From Fennellomyces sp. T-0311 (Eukaryota; Mucoromycota; Mucoromycetes; Mucorales; Lichtheimiaceae), in contig JALLLT010000039.1 of assembly GCA_025266875.1 (NCBI GenBank), forward strand, positions 124,001 to 188,000: 64,000 nt of DNA. The letters run 5' to 3'. The notes beneath the pieces are model-generated. The model did not search any database, was not told the origin of the DNA, and saw only the letters and a list, made by a program, of their open reading frames with translations. The translations under genes and the position numbers were made by a program. Below, piece by piece: positions 24,506 to 36,639 of the stretch (the stretch's first letter is position 1; each line of letters starts with the position of its first letter).

Positions 24506-24549
24506 TCTTGGATTGATCCTTGAATTAAAGGCTCAATTTTTCTGCAGTG
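24506..24549 (-). repeat. Right terminal inverted repeat of the CACTA-like element
   Basis: Read on the minus strand it starts CACTGCAGAAAAATTGAG and contains TCAAGGATCAATCCA, mirroring the left end. Confidence 0.9.
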
Positions 24550-27500
24550 TGGGACTGAGTTATCGATAAAGTATGCCAAAATGCTGTAGACGCAGGCCAA
24601 GACTCCTTTGTGTGGGTACCAGAAGCTTTTTGGATTAGAATGCCCAATTTACTTGATCATGTCTCTTTGTCACTTTTGAAGGTTTTCGCTTAAAACTTTA
24701 AATCTATTGGAGGCCAATTTTCTCAGGAGCAGCCCAGAATCTGTGGACAAGGCGCGAGATTTTGAGAGTGAGTGTCATTGCTTTGAGTGAGGCGCATCCA
24801 TTGTTTTCAGGCACTTTGTTAATTTTTCGGTAGATCATACAAAACTCAATGTGTCGTCCTGTTTCTACCTCCTTATCTTAAAGCGTGTACTTATATATCA
24901 GCGTATCTGGCGTTATCACTTTTCTTCTGCGATGAAGCGGCGGGTGCAGGCCAATCTGCTACAAAAGATAATTATAGACCATATTCTTACATATCCGATA
25001 AACCCATATCCATTTCAGCAGTATTTTAATCAGTTTCAAATAAAGATACCTTAGAACTTCAATACCTTTAGCCTCTTATCAGCATTTGTACTTTTGATCC
25101 TTCAGTCATGTAACAGCATAAGGGGGACAAAATATGTTAATCTACTGATGCACTTGGCTGGTGTTTCTCTCTTTGCCATGTATGCATTTTATGTATACAC
25201 CATATGAAAAGTCTTTTACAATAAGGCGATTGAAAGCATCATGGAATTGCTTCCGTATCTAGGTCATTGCCGTTTATCATAAAGTGAAAAATTTGGTTAA
25301 CTAACGCTATTGGTTAGACGTATCCCATGATACTATCGAGTAGATATGTACTATAATAATTAGAGATATACTTGTTAGGAGAACATACATATATCACTGA
25401 TAACTATTGTCTGCAGCACAGTCTATAAGCATTGCTGATTAAAAAGTACTAGTGTCGAGAATCAAAATGATGGCTCTCGACTATTTGCCATGAGTACATA
25501 TGCATCGCTAGTCGCCATTATATATATATGCAGTAGCTCTCAATTTGGATTCAGTAAGTGATAGGCTGTAGATATTTGCTGATGTGACGAATCATATATG
25601 CAATGATTTGGTCCTCCGCGTGAAAACGGAAATGAATGCCTAATAACGCCTGTACATTTTAAGAAGCATACTTTGCTATGATGACATTGCCAAGTAAAGT
25701 ATACCATCAGTTACCTTTATTCATACGTAATGCACCGGGTCGCTGAATTGAAATTACATTACTTCACAGTGAGAATATCGATCGTTCGGAGAAGTCCTCG
25801 ATTTCCTTTGCGTCTATACACTAAATGCCTCATGTTGAAAGTGTAGAAAACTTGCCAAGGCCCTATTAAATGAGGTTCTTTAGACTTTACCTTGCTAGGT
25901 TAATATCACCCCCAAGTGTAGGTGATACCAATTCATGTGTAACGGATCGCCCAAACTTGTCAGTCACGCAAAAGGGCGGGGGGAGATCATTTACATTTTC
26001 TCTGTCCCTCATCATATAACAGCAGTTCTGGATCTGATATGAGAAAAAAGTTCTGGTTACTGGAAACACATTGCACGACCCTATCATCGAATAATGTATG
26101 GATTATTGTAAATGTATTATTAGTGTGACCACGCTTAATGAATGTGTGGTCACTCCACAAGTCGTAAGCAACCAGAATTTCCAAGTATAAGGCAGTAGTG
26201 ATGACATATATGTAGTATCGATAATGACCAGAACTCATCTGATAATACAAATAGGTCGAAGACTAGTATGAAACTCGCACAGTATTGTTAGGTTGCTCGC
26301 AGCTTTTGCGAAATACCGGAATTGGAATTTAAATTGAACACACGTAAATTATCATTTACAATAATCATGCTGTGCACAAGAGGATCGATATGTTTCTGTC
26401 TCCCATCCTTTTCTGCAATTATGAAATATTACATACTATCCTCCAGCGAGGCTTCGTTTTTATACAGCAGCTGTCATAATATTTGTACTTTATATATCTG
26501 TACCACTACCACCAAATATAACTTACAGTCGCTATTTTCGTCGCTATGCATAAAATATAGTTAACCTGTCAAATTATGGCGTTATCGATCAGCTCATTCA
26601 AGCAATGAGCCGCAACGATCACAAAGAGTATGGATTTTCCTTGCTTCAGCTTGCTCTAACGATATAAATCTCAGCAGCTGTCAGATAAGCATCGTCCATA
26701 GTTTCTCATTCTAAGATCGGGCGCATTCCAAGCGGTATACTCTGATCATATATAGTCATTCCAAACCTCGAAGTCGTTCATGTATGCTATCATCGACAAA
26801 GTATGCACTTGAGCATCTCAGAAGCATATTAAACTTACCGTCTGAATAGCCAAATTGAGTAGCAGCACTGATAAAGTAATACAAAGTAGGACCAGAAAAT
26901 GGTAATATGGTGTAGTTACATAACTGAATGAAACTTTTTGGTACCCAACATCTCAAAAAAGTATACCCATGCAACTGAACAAAGTTTCTTGCATGTCCTA
27001 CCAATGGACTTATATGTACATTTCTCAAAATAACTTGATGTAGCACACTCTCCATCGTACTTCCGGTGATGGCCGAACAGTTCCCGACATGTAATTTTTG
27101 TGGAAAATGAATACTGTGTTATATGAATCGAATGTCCCATATACGTTCACATGCCCGTTAGCAAATTACTCGGTAACTTTTTAAGCCGTGAGTTCCGCCT
27201 AGCAACCATTTGTTGCTGTGTCACAAAGTGTAATAGCAACACAAATTATGCAGGAAAGGGAGATTCGAAAACGGAAGTAAAACAGAGTGAGAAATGCAAT
27301 GCCTCATCAACTGACATCAGTCAACGCATAAGGTTAAGTTTGGTACTATGATCAATGTAAAGCAAGGAATCCATATCTAGATAGAACGTTTAAAAGCCAC
27401 AACCGTGTTTGGCGTGATTCGGGGTACGCGACTCCATGATACAGAACACTTTGAATTCTAATTGAGGCATTCCGCGGTAAATGACCCTGGCTCTTAAAGT

Positions 27501-29551
27501 ATAACGATAAATGGAATGTCTACTGTTTCCATCGATAGGCTAATCGTCCTTCCATGACATCGTGTATATCTTTAGTACCGGAGCTATGAGTTATTATGGC
27601 GAAGACATCACCGTCCGACTCGGAGCTTTATATAGATATGGCTCAGCAAAAGGAAGAAGAAAATGCTTAGCTTAACGGAAGCGACGCCGGCGGTGAGAAG
27701 GTAACGCGGATCGAACGTAGCACCATTCAGCCTCAATGATCGATTGAGTTTAGTTGAAGAATGTGAGAAGGCATTTTTTCAGGCATGAGCCGATGCAGTG
27801 GGACATTTAAGATAATAACCGGACACTGCTGTATGTATATAATATAAAAAAAAGTGACCTAAAATAAAAGGGGGAGAGCAAAAGTTTATACTTCTCCTAA
27901 AACTATTGCCGTCCTCCAGTTTCTTGGTATAAGGAGTAGTAGTACACAAGCAAAAAAAAATAAAAGTACTTTCTGATGATGCGATTGCTTGACCGGGATG
28001 CGTCCGCTCTTTTCTTGTGCTAAACTTAGTGTGGCTGTTGACCAGAAACCTTCGTAGAAGCCATCCGAAAAAAGTAAAAGCGTTATGATCACCACTGACC
28101 TCATTGTTTGTGCTTTAGCTTTATTTCTACGATTTCCGGGTAAATTCTTGAGAATGAGATCATCAGTTATATTGCCATTGGCGATTTTTTATAGTGTCAA
28201 GTTACGCGAAACAGGAACTCTTTAATGCAGGTTTACAGGTCGGCATAAGTTGTTTTGTGGTTTCGCTGTATGTTAAATGTTTGAGATGCAGCTACAATTT
28301 TGGAATAGGCTTGGTAGAATTTTTAGCGTGTGACAGGCGCGTCATGCAAGGAAGTAATAAAACAACGATACGCCAAGGCATGTATAATGGGCTTTGAGGA
28401 TTCTCAAGGGCATTTGTTTTGGGGATAATTGTTTGACATTAAAGTAAGATTGGAAAGACACACGAGGATGATCTAGTCAGTGATCTGTCTTTGACTTTTT
28501 TTTTTTTACTAAATAAGCCAAGGAATTTTTCTCTTACTTTCTCAATGTTGCTGCTCGTAACATTTCGAATACCAATGCGTAAAAATCTTTTAGTTTATTA
28601 AAGCATATGGATGGCATCTTATCGTGGACGTAGTGGTTCATACTTTTCGTGGACTGGACCGAAAGGATTTGGGGGTCAATGACATGAACTCCATGTGGCG
28701 ACCCCGAGTTTCGATCTACACAATTACCAATTTGGAAGCAAAAGCATGTGCGGTGCATGCTTTATGGTTGTACGGTCACCATAGCAACTGATCACGAAGA
28801 TCTCTATGGGTGCGTGGTACCAAAAGGTGTCGTGCAAAAAGATTTTCCCGCGTATAGCAAGTCTGGACCACTGGAAATAAACAAAAGGGATAAAAAAAGA
28901 AAATATGCACTTTTCGGTCCGCATCCCGCGCACTTCTTCAGTAGATTACCTATACATTTTTTACAACGCTTTTGAATGCCCGAATATGAGTAATACAAGA
29001 TATCTTTTGGGGGAGGGTTACCATGCGCAGCAGTGGAACGGTTCCAAAAGTTACTATATGGCCTTTTTTTTGGCCCGTAACTATAAAACACTCTCAAAGC
29101 ATTAAACGCCGGATTATTCAAACGCAACGAGAAAGAAGGGAAACGAAATGTCAGGTTGAATTTCTAATTTTAGTTGGACAGGCCAAGAAAATAACATCCA
29201 TCCATATCGCGCTAGACTTTTGGTTTCAGTTTGATTCGGGCGCACAAAATTTTTTAAGTCCCTGGACAAAGGTCAATAAACCAAATAGGCTGATTTTTAA
29301 CTGGGATACGCAAGAGTATTTTACCGAATATGGACAGTAGATCACTATGGAGTTTGAAAGTCGGCTCGTTCAAACTTGCTTTATCTGGCTCTTTTTTATT
29401 TTTAAGCTCTGTGCACCGTCGGGGGAGGGCTCTATATATATTAGGTTGATGGGTTGCGAGAAACGAACCCCCTTTCTTTCTTGAACCTTCGCCTCTCTCT
29501 CTATATTTCTTCAACTTACGTTCCTTTGTTTTCCCTTACGTTTCTATCACT
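24550..29551. other. 5-kb AT-rich gene desert
   Basis: No gene supported. Several short minus-strand frames look like fragments of old coding sequence: 25887-26250 (two overlapping frames including SDPELLLYDEGQR and CVTDKFGRSVTHELVSP) and 26756-27055 (FSGPTLYYFISAATQFGYSDGKFN). Neither has a recognised family or intact context. A perfect 8-bp inverted repeat (GTGACCAC/GTGGTCAC) spans 26125-26153. Confidence 0.5.
29432..29442 (+). promoter_or_regulatory. TATA box of the chitin deacetylase gene
   Basis: CTATATATATT lies 110-120 bp upstream of the ATG at 29552, followed by a pyrimidine-rich leader (TTTCTTTCTTG, CTCTCTCTC), the common core-promoter layout in these fungi. Confidence 0.6.
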
Positions 29552-30915
29552 ATGGTTTATTGGAAAGTAGCAATTGCTACCGCGACGGCCTTCGTGGGCG
29601 CTCACGCTGCAACCACGAACTACACCAGCTCTACGGATCCCACGCAAATCACCATCCCTGATATTCCTCAGACAACATCGCACGATGTCAATCAGCAGTG
29701 TCAGTACTACAACTCTGAATTCTCCAACTACGATAAGACACAGTGGCCCAACTCTTGGGAGATTGCTACATCCAACAACATGAATACGAGTGCCGAGTTC
29801 TCAGCATTATATGCTTCGATTGACTGGACTAAGGCTCCCAATATTCAACCTAGAAAGCTGGATGCTGCTGGTGGTTTGGATATGCTTTCCTACGATACAG
29901 CTAACGATCCAGACTGCTGGTGGAGTGCTAGTGGCTGTATGACTCCCAAGGCTGCAGGTGTCAATGCTGATATCTTTGAATGCCCGGAACCCGAAACACT
30001 TGGCTACGTGAGTTTTTTTTTCTTCATTTATTTGATTTTCTGTATAAATCATATGCTAATTAACTGTTACAGACTTTTGATGATGGTCCCAACTGCTCGC
30101 ACAACGCCTTCTATGACTACCTTTTAGAACAAAAGCAGAAGGCCTCCATGTTTTATATCGGCTCTAATGTCATGGCCTGGCCCTACGGTGCCCTCCGTGG
30201 TGTTAAGGATGGCCATCACCTTGCTGGTCACACCTGGAGTCATCAGCTTATGACCACGTTGTCCAATCAAGAAGTCCTTGCCGAACTTTACTTCACTACC
30301 AAGGCTATCAAGTACGTTACCGGCTTAACTCCTCTTTACTGGCGACCAGTAAGTTGAAATATATATATATATATATATTTTCCTGTTACTCCTATTTTTA
30401 CTAATTTTGATAACTATTTGCTTTAGGCTCAAGGTGATTTAGATGACCGTGTCCGATGGATCGCTACCCAGCTCAACTTGACCGCTATTCTCTGGAACAT
30501 TGATACCGATGACTGGGCCGCTGGTAGCATGCCCGGTGTTACCACGCAGACTGTCGATCAAAACTACAAGAACTTTGTCGAGATGGGCAAGAACGGTACC
30601 TTTGCCAACAGCGGCGCTCTGATCTTGGCTCACGAAATCAACAACGGAACCATGGAAATGGCCTTGCAGCATTATCCCGCTTTGAAGGAAGCTTACACTC
30701 ACATTATTGATGTGGCTACCTGTATGAACATCACCAACCCTTACGTCGAGAGCACCGTCACCTTCCCTACATTTGACGAGTACCTCAAGACTGGCGATGC
30801 TGGCGTTAAGCCTGCTGGCAAGGACTCCGATGGTAGTGCTGCTCCTTCGATGAGATCGTTCGCAAGCGGTCCTGTGCTCCTTGCTGTTTTGTTTGCTGTT
30901 CTTATCGTTGCCTAA
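29552..30915 (+). CDS. Chitin deacetylase, carbohydrate esterase family 4, GPI-anchor type
   Basis: Three exons (29552-30007, 30073-30348, 30427-30915) give 406 residues. An N-terminal signal peptide (WKVAIATATAFVGAHA) and a C-terminal hydrophobic tail (VLLAVLFAVLIVA) after a small-residue, Ser-rich stretch indicate a secreted, GPI-anchored protein. The five NodB motifs are present: TFDDGP (catalytic and metal Asp), HTWSHQ (metal His pair), RPAQGDLDDRVR, DTDDW, and LILAHE (catalytic His). The enzyme removes acetyl groups from chitin to make chitosan, a main wall polymer of Mucoromycota. Multiple N-x-S/T sites are visible (NYTS, NCSH, NLTA, NGTM). Intron 2 contains a TA-dinucleotide run. The gene looks intact. 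Confidence 0.95.
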
Positions 30916-31164
30916 ATGTATCTACTATGTCCTAGTAACACCTTTTAACATTATCGTCAAATCAAAATTCTCCTACATATTTTGCATATCTCTCTTTGTC
31001 GCTCTTATCATATGTAATACAATGGCTCAAAGGGAGGCAAGAAATAATCTAGAATCAGAGATCGCCCAAAGCTCCTTATCCGTGTATATGGGTGCGGAAA
31101 TCCAATTTTGAGGTAAAATGCGCGAAGTAACTAAAGTTGTTACTTGCCTGCTTCCTCCGTCGAC

Positions 31165-33116
31165 ATGGATACAAAAATTTACTACGAAGAAGGTAGTGTT
31201 TTTGTTTCCATGACACTCAAACACTAACCTTTAACTAGCTATTGAGGCTTACATTAACGAGAAAACCGAAAGAAATGAGCCGGTGTCATTAGCGCAGTTT
31301 ATGCAAGATGAATTTGAGCTCATTGCACAGTACACGGAAGATGATCAGTGGGAATCATTGGAGAATGTGTGGAGTGCGCGTTTTAATACTGTTGCCAAGA
31401 GACTTAATGTTGCCATTGTAACGATAGAGCGTATTATGTCGGTAACCTTCACTTACGCTAACTAGAAAAACTAGGCCCGAACTAGACCTGGTCTAAAGCA
31501 ATACAGGGAATATTGAAGGGCATCGCGGATAAGTTGTCGACAGCGTCCGGACCCAGCGATTCATCAAACATGACACCTACCTCGTCTCCAATAGTAAATC
31601 AACCGGTAGTAATATTTGACTCGATCTTAATATGCTAATGATTTTTTTAAAGGCCTTGAAGAAAGGATCATGGCAGCTTACACAAGAAGCTAAAGATGAA
31701 TTCGAACGAAAGTTTCGCGCATTGGAAGACGACAAGAAGTGGAAGCTGCGGGATGGTGTATATGTCGAGGATGTCATGTATAAATTTGGGATGAAATGCA
31801 CGCATGAACAGTAAGTTTGAATATTTTCCTGTCAGTAGCATTTGGTATTTAAAAAAAGCGTCCATGAACTCTGTAGTCCAGTTCATTCGTTCATCCTTAA
31901 CGTCGATGATAAGTGTTGGGAAGAGGAATCCGATTTCACCCCCGAGGATATCAGCGCCATCCGCACCTTTGGCAACTACGCTTTTCCTCCAATCAGCGAC
32001 AATTTAAATGCTTTGTTTGCCGCGTACAAAGGTCATCCACAGGTCGACGCACTAGGTTTCCTCGTTGAAAAAACAAACATGCTCGGCCCATACGACCCAC
32101 GAACGCATCCAGATGAATACAAGATACATCACGGATTGCAACAATTCGTTGGATATTACGTTGATGATGTTTTTGCCGGTGTGGAGTCGTGGTCCGAGCA
32201 AGACTTTGTCACACATGTTTGGAGTGTTTTTGATCGATTCTTCCATCCATTGCAAGTAACGACATTGCGGTATATACTTAATTATTGTCATTTTCAGGTA
32301 GAATTATTGCTAATATTCATCTACAAATTTAGGGATCACACCTGCGAAGCAACATCGCAGCGGGTGAACAGCGATCGCGCTGTGACAGGCAGTTCCGAGA
32401 TCAAGGACAAAAAGCGATTCATCCGTCCCGACTTGGTTCTTTTGAAGGACGGCCTTGAATACGGTTGTTCCGAACTAGGCAAAAACCTTAGGACTGTATC
32501 TGACAAAAAGGAAATCATCGAGACCCGACTGCATAGTCCGAAAACCATGAAGGACATGCTCTGCAGTGCAATTGCGAAAGCTGATAACGACGAACAAGTT
32601 GCACGCACGTTGAAAATCGTATGTTTCAACGATACAAGTAAGCATGTTTTAATTTTTCTCAAACGGCACACTAACTTGATCATCTTGAAGGCCTGTCAAT
32701 GTCCCTGTCCGTGATGGACTGTCCCAAGGGCTATGTAACGCGTATTATCAGCTCCAAAACTTACGAAGTACCTCGAGCACCAGAGTTGATGGTGCCACGG
32801 CTGTTCCCAATATTCAAATTGGCACTAAAAGCTAAAGTACATCTAGTCTATTAGCCGCACCATTTCCAGAATACTTACATATGTATAGATCATCGTTGAG
32901 AATTCGCTTGCAACCATTGGGCAGCATTTGTTCAAAGATCAAGAGCCGGAGCTCGTTTTCGAGACCACCTCCCCCAAGCTTGCTCTGCCTCCATGCCTTA
33001 CTGCCTCCATCCTACCCATCACAAGGAAACGAAAGCAAGGACGCTCGGAATCCCTATCATCATCATCAAAACGGCCAGCCAACACTGTAGGAAAAAAATA
33101 TTCGAAATCAATGTAA
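31165..33116 (+). CDS. Uncharacterised protein with PD-(D/E)XK-like motif
   Basis: Start MDTKIYYEE at 31165; introns restore frame through IEAYINEKTERNEPVSLAQ, a short Ser/Pro exon (about 31501-31590), ALKKGSWQLTQEAKDEFE, then HPVHSFILNVDDKCWEEE. The 32330-32630 exon holds RPDLVLLKDGLEYGCSELGK, an Asp-x13-Glu-x2-Lys spacing like PD-(D/E)XK nucleases. The tail is basic and Ser-rich (ITRKRKQGRSESLSSSSK), resembling a nuclear localisation signal, and ends with TAA at 33114. I do not recognise a named family; proteins of this general look are, from memory, frequent in Mucorales and often multicopy. It starts 250 bp after the chitin deacetylase. Nuclease activity is a hypothesis from one motif. 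Confidence 0.6.
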
Positions 33117-33778
33117 AAAAAGTATACATAGGAGGTATCTGGTGGGGGTCTCCAGCCAGCGAGACCCAGTATGCAAACTGACTTCTCTTTTTTTTTCGTA
33201 CCTGTTTTTATGAATTCCTCTTATCGTTTACTGCATTCAGACCAGGCATTGTGTATACTCTCACTACGAACAAAAACAATTGCCAATTGAATGGATGTGC
33301 ATTTCCACGAAGACAATCGATTTTGAGAGCATGTGTGTACACCAATCAGCTACAACAACGATCGCATATGCACATTCAACAACAATTCTTTCAGCACTCA
33401 AAATCAAGGAGCAAATTACGTATGCTATGTTCACATAAAAGCCCAGATAGGTTGCGCCTCGTTAAGCCTTCTCGACAAAATTATCACTATCGGTGAAAGC
33501 ATAACATTCTTCCAAGTAGACATCCCCACTATTTAGGTATGCAACTTGAACTCACAGATAAGTTAAGATCTGCTTTTTGTATGCTTTTCAACCAATGCAT
33601 GCTTATCATGAATAATTTAACCACATAATACACAGCACTAGGCAAATAGTTTACTCTAGGTTCAACAATAGTTATCCATGCCAGTAATCAATTAATTGCT
33701 ACGGCAGAATCCACTACTGCTTGCGATATCTATTTCACGTTTATATCGGAAGGCTCAGAATCTAGAGATTTTTTTTTA
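33117..33778. other. Spacer before the Crypton-like gene
   Basis: No gene seen. A small hairpin (GGTCTC, CCAGCCAGC, GAGACC) lies near 33148-33168. The rest is AT-rich. The left boundary of the Crypton-like element should lie here if the element is complete, but no terminal repeat was recognised. Confidence 0.4.
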
Positions 33779-36239
33779 TTATCGTCTCATTTGCTTGAGA
33801 TACTCTTGAAGAGCCCACAGCGTTTGCCTTTTTGCAGGGAGAGGTAGACTGCGCCGCATATTTTCAACTGCTTCGACAGCCTCCTGCTCCGATTTGCCTT
33901 CATCAATAAGGCGCTCAATCGCCTCGATGATGATCTTGCGGCGGTGCCATTGACGATTGTCAGTTTTGTTGCGTCGCCATCCATCACCATACTTCTGCTC
34001 GAGCTCGCGGATTGCAGGACCACCAAATATTCCCACCGTATATTCGTCCCAAAATCGTGCCACCGTTTCGATGTTCGACTTCAGTTTATACTGCGGTGGG
34101 CTGTGCTAGCATTCGGTGCTGCTGCCTGAGCTTGGTCATGCTCAGCAGTGTAAGCAGCTAAAGCGGGCGAATGCTGGTCATAGTGGCTATGTATAATTGG
34201 TGATCCGACGGGTGATTGTGGGCTTGCAGCAAAGCGATCCAAGGGTAGGGAGCCGCTAACCGGTGCAATAGACGATGGCATATTCGAAGAAACATAATGG
34301 CCGAGACCGCGAACAAATTGCTCATAATGAGAAAAAGAGCGATAAAGCACAGCAATATCCTCGTCACGGCGTGTGTTCTGCCTCTCAATTCTTTCGACTG
34401 CTTGTCCTATGCGCTGGAAACCTTGATCAATACTCACAGACAAACGTTGCGTGCTCTCGTGGGCCTGAGCAAAACGTCTATCTATGGTATCAACCATTTG
34501 TGGCATTAGACGATGCAGATCCTGATCTAATGGTGGGCGCGCTTCTTGTTCCAAGGCAACTGAACGAAGTGAGTCTGCAAAAGTCCTGTAATCGGCGCTG
34601 CGGAAAACAGGATCCTGCCTGATGAGCCACTCAGGAAACTGCTCCATTAAAAAAACGGAATCCTATAAATTTCATTTGCTTAGAAATTCACAACTTAGCG
34701 GCACCATATCGTAGTGACCTGCCATACCTGCAAGATGATGGTGCGAAAGTATATCATCAGTTTCAGAAAATTGGGGCCAGCAATTTCCTTCGGTAGCTCT
34801 CCCGATCTATATCTTTGTTGCCAATAGTCGACCTCTGGGAAAACCTGCTTTTTCAAAGATTCAGGTGGGTCTAGGGGGGCACGTGGCAAGTGGAAAGCGC
34901 CACCTCGGGTTGGAAAACCGGCAATCGAGCGCATCGCCTGCTTGGGAAGGCTGGTTAAGTACGAGGCAATGAAAGAATCAGCACCCCAGCGACCAGCTCT
35001 ACGTTGCTGGTTGTCAGCAACATCATCTTCGTTCATCAATCTCGCAGAGCAACCGCGCGGCGCATGCGTCACCTTGGACGTGTTAATGCCAAGGAGAGCA
35101 AAGACATTTCTGTAGGAATTGTACTGCGTATCATACGAGTACTTCCTGTGAGGACCATCACCAAGGATTACATGGACATTATACCAATTGGCGCGCTCGG
35201 ACATATCAGGGTAGCGTTCGTCGCGAGAAATATGCCAACGGTAAAAGAAGTAAAAGGCCATGGCTCCGAGTGGGCACAAGAGAACTACCTTGTTCCGAAA
35301 TGCAGCACCAAACTCCCGGCCACCAAGCTGATTCTGCTTGCTGTGATCCATGTTGATAACCAGAGCTTGGCACTCTGTTGGACCTTCATTATCACATGGA
35401 ACACAGTAGAGGTCAGGAAGCTGCATTTTTCTGGCCATCTGGCTACGGCCAAGGATTGCGTGAGCCATAAGGATATCAAAACGATCCCTGACTGCCTTGG
35501 CGTTGTTCTTGGTCAAGTAATACTTGCTAATATCAACAAGCTCATCGTACGTGTAACCATCGACCATGATACCAACCCCGCGATCCTCAAAGCTTTCATG
35601 GCGTCTTTTTGTCTCGTTACGGTCCAACGAATTCAGAACAGACTTGGCTGCTTTTCCACGCGGATGCTTGACGAACTTTGCGCCTGGCTGCGCCTGCTGT
35701 TGCCTCCACGAGTCAACAATCGGCTTAACATAGTGGCCAACAGTTTTCGCATTCAGTGGCTTAGGCTTTCCGTCGGGTCCAGGCTTTTCACGCTGATTTC
35801 CTCGAGGAATGACAACCTCTCGTAACCAGAGAACAAGTTTTCCTTCATGAACGAACCCTTTATCATGAAACTTGCGCACATTTTTGCACCAGTGCTGCAT
35901 ATTTTAGAAATAACTTTCAAAGTAAGCAAAACTACATTTTATTTTACGCCTCATGCCTTGTATTGTTAAGCACACCTTAAATTCCTTTTGCCTTGGATTA
36001 TAGGCTAAATTCGTGTTTTCTGCGCGCGCCTGATTCCCGTCTTCGATGGAATCCCTGATTGTATCGTCGATATCGTCATCGTTTCTTTTGTTATGTAACA
36101 GAGCCCTGTCCATTTGCTGTTCTGAAACTTCGCCTCCATTTGCTTCACGTAAGGCTGCAAGAACGGCACGACAAATAGCCTCTTCATTGCTGATGGCAGG
36201 CGCTTTTCTTTTTCTTGCTGCGGATTTTGTACGAGCCAT
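33779..36239 (-). CDS. Crypton-like tyrosine recombinase with Ndc10/Gcr1-type DNA-binding domains (one frameshift)
   Basis: Exon 1 is 36239-35976 (MARTKSAARKRKAP, basic), exon 2 35894-34728, exon 3 from 34662. Exon 2 opens with WCKNVRKFHDKGFVHEGKL, a phage-integrase-like N-terminal core-binding block, then NAKTVGHYVKPIVDSW. The catalytic part shows FDILMAHAILGRSQMARKM (candidate first Arg), VTHAPRG (H-x2-R), then RRAGRWG and a Tyr in IASYLTSLP, the R..HxxR..Y order of tyrosine recombinases. Exon 3 is a coiled-coil/disordered linker, and the last block is a GCR1_C domain (VARFWDEYTVGIFGGPAI, then WRRNKTDNRQWHRRK). The frame of exon 3 stops at 34081, while the GCR1_C frame is open only from 34106 down, so one base is lost or gained between 34084 and 34106. 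Either the copy is dead or the assembly has an error. Confidence 0.85.
34084..34106 (-). other. Frameshift window in the Crypton-like gene
   Basis: The linker frame and the GCR1_C frame overlap only here. No GT..AG intron of realistic size fits (the only candidate would be about 13 bp), so this is a true frame change in this assembly. Confidence 0.75.
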
Positions 36240-36442
36240 CTTTCTGACTTTCGATAGAAGGAAGCGTAAAGCGTAGAAGTAAGGTTGCGAAGGATAAAAA
36301 AGTATAAAAAAGGTGCGTGTAACACTAAATCGAGCAGCAGCACAGTACCATCACTGTTCCTGGGTCTCAGAAAAAGTTAAGATGGGTTATACAAAGTAGC
36401 TGGATAGGCCAGTTACAGTTCGCGGATGCGCTTTATTGAGAC

Positions 36443-36476
36443 ACAGACTGTCAATACCAAGGTATTGACACTCTGT
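36443..36476. repeat. 34-bp near-perfect inverted repeat upstream of the recombinase gene
   Basis: Arms of 16 bp with one mismatched pair around a 2-bp AA centre: ACAGACTGTCAATACC on the left, GGTATTGACACTCTGT on the right. The inner 10 bp on each side (36449-36458 and 36461-36470) are a perfect palindrome. A weaker copy of the core (AATACTTAGGTATT) lies about 16 bp downstream, near 36487. It is about 205 bp upstream of the recombinase start and could be a binding site for it. Confidence 0.7.
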
Positions 36477-36639
36477 ACTAATAAAATACTTAGGTATTCG
36501 GAGTCACCGCCTGTTACACAGCGCTAGGACTGAGACTGGACGGTGTGGTGAAACAACCACAGATCTATATTATAATAGCGACATCAAAAAATTATTAAGA
36601 AAACCTCCTTCCTTTTTTGGAATCACCTGTCCCTCACTT

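Larger units (their letters stand above)
19130..24549. mobile_element. CACTA-like DNA transposon with two divergent genes (about 5.4 kb)
   Basis: Bounded by inverted repeats beginning CACTGC. The left end 19130-19173 matches the reverse complement of 24506-24549 at 40 of 44 positions. Just inside both ends are many short GATCCTG/CAGGATC-type repeats (24340-24490; 19150-19365), as CACTA (En/Spm) elements have subterminal repeats bound by their own proteins. Inside are a TNP2-type transposase (minus strand, 19402-22668) and an accessory gene (plus strand, 22778-23991) leaving a shared spacer of about 110 bp. Flanks are ACC on the left and TGG on the right, so no 2- or 3-bp target duplication is visible. 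Both genes read through all their inferred exons, so the copy may be recent. Confidence 0.85.

Noticed and set aside
19124..24555. Target-site duplication of the CACTA-like element
   Set aside because: Left flank ends ACC and right flank begins TGG. These are complementary, not direct copies, so no duplication can be claimed.
35004..35825. 273-codon plus-strand open frame over the Crypton-like exon
   Set aside because: Antisense shadow of the recombinase exon; no motif of its own.
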